DNA from: Deltaproteobacteria bacterium
Lineage (GTDB): Bacteria; Desulfobacterota; Binatia; HRBIN30; CADEER01
Length of the DNA: 50,110 bases
Assembly (NCBI GenBank): GCA_029262455.1
Contig: JAJCZJ010000064.1
Coordinates: 1 to 50,110, forward strand
Direction: 5' to 3'
Of this stretch, positions 48,334 to 50,110 are shown one piece after another (within the stretch, counting starts at the first letter, position 1; each line of letters begins with the position of its first letter). The position numbers and the translations under genes were made by a program. Below the pieces are notes generated by a model. It did not search any database and was not told the origin of the DNA. It was given only the letters and a program-made list of their open reading frames with translations.

Positions 48334-49589
48334 GAAAATACCTCGATTGTGTTCCGTATCGCGCGATCGAGTGCGTCGATGTCGTCGCGGTTGTTGTAAA
48401 AAGCGAGCGAAGCTCGCGTCGTCGCCGGAATGGAGAAGCGCTGCATCACCGGCTGGGCGCAGTGGTGGCCGGCGCGAACGGCAACGCCGTTGCGATCGAG
48501 GATGGTCCCGACATCGTGCGGATGGATCCCATCGATGAGAAACGAGAGCACGCTGGCCTTCTCTTCGGCCGTCCCGATGATCTTGACGCCGGGAATCTTT
48601 TCGAGCAGCTCGGTTCCGTAGTCCAGTAGGTCGGCCTCGTATGCCGTGACCGCGCCCCAATCGAGCTGTTCGAGGTAGTCTATGGCGGCACCCAAGCCGA
48701 CGACCCCGGTGATGTTTGGGGTGCCTGCTTCGAATTTTGCCGGCAGTCCGTTGTAAAAGGTCTTCTCGAACGTCACGACGCTGATCATGTCGCCACCGCC
48801 TTGGTAGGGCGGCATCGATTCCAGGAGTGCCTGCTTGCCGTAGAGCACGCCGACGCCGGTCGGGCCGAACATTTTATGGGCCGAGAAAGCGTAGAAGTCC
48901 ACGTCGAGATCCTGCACGTCGACGCGCAGATGTGGGATCGCCTGCGCGCCATCGAGAAGCACTGGGACCCCTTTGGCGTGGGCCGCGTCGATGGCGCGTT
49001 TCACTGGGTTGATGGTGCCGAGAGCATTGGAGACGTGCACCATCGCGACCAGTTTAGTCCGCGGGTTGAGCAGCTTTTCAAATTCCTCGATCTCGAGCTC
49101 GCCGCGGTCGTTGATCGGCGCGACACGGATGACCGCTCCGCGCTCACGGCAGATCATCTGCCACGGGACGATGTTCGAGTGGTGCTCCATCGTCGTGACG
49201 ATGATCTCGTCCCCGAGGTTGAGTACCGGGCGAGCGAAGGACGAGGCGACGAGATTGATCGAATCGGTGGTGCCGCGGGTAAAGATGATCTCTTTGCGGT
49301 CGTTGGCGTTGATGAAGCGCACGACCTTATCGCGAGCGCCCTCGTAGGCGGCTGTTGCCCGCTGGCTGAGTTCGTGGACGCCGCGGTGGATATTCGCGTA
49401 GTCGTTGCTGTCGAAGCGAGCGATTTCCTCGATGACTTGGCGTGGTCGTTGACTCGACGCAGCGTTGTCGAGGAAGGCGAGTGGGTGCCCGTGTATTTCC
49501 TGATGAAGTGCCGGGAAGTCGCGCCGAACGGCTTCCGGGTCGAAGGCCGTGACGGTTGGGCGTTCGGCTGCTGTTGCGCTTGCCGTCAT
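48330..49589 (-). CDS. sufS: Cysteine desulfurase SufS
   Basis: 419 aa from ATG 49589, which overlaps the sufD stop (ATGA). A PLP-dependent group II cysteine desulfurase: internal aldimine Lys239 in FSAHKMFGPTG, substrate segment EHHSNIVPW, and the catalytic Cys377 in RAGHHCAQPVM. It takes sulfur from cysteine and passes it to SufU. Overlaps on both sides show tight coupling in the operon sufD-sufS-sufU-sufT. Confidence 0.96.
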   Translation of the reverse strand: MTASATAAERPTVTAFDPEAVRRDFPALHQEIHGHPLAFLDNAASSQRPRQVIEEIARFDSNDYANIHRGVHELSQRATAAYEGARDKVVRFINANDRKEIIFTRGTTDSINLVASSFARPVLNLGDEIIVTTMEHHSNIVPWQMICRERGAVIRVAPINDRGELEIEEFEKLLNPRTKLVAMVHVSNALGTINPVKRAIDAAHAKGVPVLLDGAQAIPHLRVDVQDLDVDFYAFSAHKMFGPTGVGVLYGKQALLESMPPYQGGGDMISVVTFEKTFYNGLPAKFEAGTPNITGVVGLGAAIDYLEQLDWGAVTAYEADLLDYGTELLEKIPGVKIIGTAEEKASVLSFLIDGIHPHDVGTILDRNGVAVRAGHHCAQPVMQRFSIPATTRASLAFYNNRDDIDALDRAIRNTIEVFS

Positions 49590-50110
49590 CGTGTCCCCCC
49601 GTTGATGATCTCGCCGAGCCGACGCCTCACCACCGATTCGAGGTCCTCTCGCAACGTCTCGTTGTCGATCCGTTCGACGACTTCGTTGGCAAATGCGTAA
49701 GTCAGCAAGGTCCGAGCATCGGCTTCGCCGATGCCGCGTGCGCGAAGATAGAAGATAGAGTCTTCTTCGAGGCGTCCCGTCGTTGCCCCGTGGCTGCACT
49801 TGACGTCGTCCGCGAAAATCTCGAGCTGCGGCTTTGTGTTGATGGTAGCGCCGTTGGAGAGCAGAAGGTTCTTGTTGAGTTGCTGGGCGTCGGTGCGCTG
49901 CCCCTCGTTGCGAACCAAAACCTTGCCGTTGAAGACGCCGACGCCGCGACCGCCGAGGATGCCCTTGTAGAGCTCGTGGCTGTTGCAGTGTGGCGCCGCA
50001 TGGTCGATCGTCGTGTGGTGGTCGATGTGCTGATCGCCGTCGACCATGTAGAGCCCGTCGAGCGAGCACTCAGCTCCGGCACCGGCAAGACGCGTGGCGA
50101 TATCGTTGCG
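49586..50110 (-). CDS. sufD: Fe-S cluster assembly protein SufD, C-terminal part (cut by window edge)
   Basis: The frame is open from the window end through 174 codons to TGA. It shows the SufB/SufD beta-helix core (HIDHHTTIDHAAPHCNSHELYKGIL, then RNEGQRTDAQQLNKNLLLSNGATINTKPQLEIFADDVKCSHGATTGRL) and the C-terminal helices (YAFANEVVERI). The first Met visible at 50047 is internal. SufD forms the SufBC2D scaffold; sufB and sufC are expected just beyond the window. Confidence 0.93.
   Translation of the reverse strand, partial: RNDIATRLAGAGAECSLDGLYMVDGDQHIDHHTTIDHAAPHCNSHELYKGILGGRGVGVFNGKVLVRNEGQRTDAQQLNKNLLLSNGATINTKPQLEIFADDVKCSHGATTGRLEEDSIFYLRARGIGEADARTLLTYAFANEVVERIDNETLREDLESVVRRRLGEIINGGTR

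Overview
The window reads as a chromosomal segment from a GC-rich, Gram-negative (diderm) bacterium. Evidence for an outer membrane is a TonB/ExbB/ExbD operon, a patatin fused to an Omp85-type barrel, and several lipoprotein or Sec signal peptides. The secreted beta-propeller protein with a Pro/Thr linker and a C-terminal dockerin-like Cys/EF-hand module, the thiolase-like/glyoxalase/molybdopterin gene set and the GldA/F/G-like exporter together suggest a lineage at deltaproteobacterial grade (Desulfobacterota, Myxococcota or Candidatus Binatota). This placement is an inference from gene style, not a computed one.

Region 1 (1-14100, + strand) is the end of tuf followed by the S10-spc-alpha ribosomal protein cluster: rpsJ, rplC, D, W, B, rpsS, rplV, rpsC, rplP, rpmC, rpsQ, rplN, rplX, rplE, rpsN, rpsH, rplF, rplR, rpsE, rpmD, rplO, secY, adk, rpmJ, rpsM, rpsK, rpsD, rpoA, rplQ. 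Genes are tightly packed with several 4-bp stop/start overlaps. map and infA, often present between secY/adk and rpmJ, are absent. Four proteins keep zinc-type Cys motifs (L24, S14, L36, S4). A tRNA-Ser(GCU) follows on the minus strand.

Region 2 (14366-18840, +) holds an M16 protease pair, one with the zinc motif and one without, and a TMTC-like membrane protein with TPRs. Region 3 (18842-23047, -) is a likely four-gene operon: carboxylesterase lipoprotein, thiolase-like protein without the classical catalytic residues, DUF4149-like membrane protein, glyoxalase-fold protein. Region 4 (23234-27125) has a lone solute-binding lipoprotein (+), then a minus-strand group: a peptidase S9 C-terminal remnant, a DsbA/HCCA-isomerase-like protein and a cytoplasmic molybdopterin oxidoreductase.

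Region 5 (27342-32442, +) is a complete TonB2/TtpC-type energy-transduction operon: DUF3450 protein, TtpC-like ExbB with periplasmic extension, ExbB, ExbD, TonB, TPR protein. Region 6 (32525-37276, -) has the propeller/dockerin protein and the patatin-barrel protein. Region 7 (37568-42358, +) is a GldA-GldF-GldG-DUF4340 operon.

Region 8 (42382-47202) is the most accessory-looking part. It holds a small membrane protein, a 198-bp MITE-like element with 22-bp terminal inverted repeats inserted exactly at a stop codon, two shortened orphan ABC permeases coupled to a short-chain dehydrogenase, an orphan HEPN-like protein, and a histidine-kinase-derived protein with reordered, degenerate domains plus a small downstream ORF. 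Region 9 (47288-50110, -) is the end of a suf iron-sulfur operon: sufD (partial), sufS, sufU, sufT.
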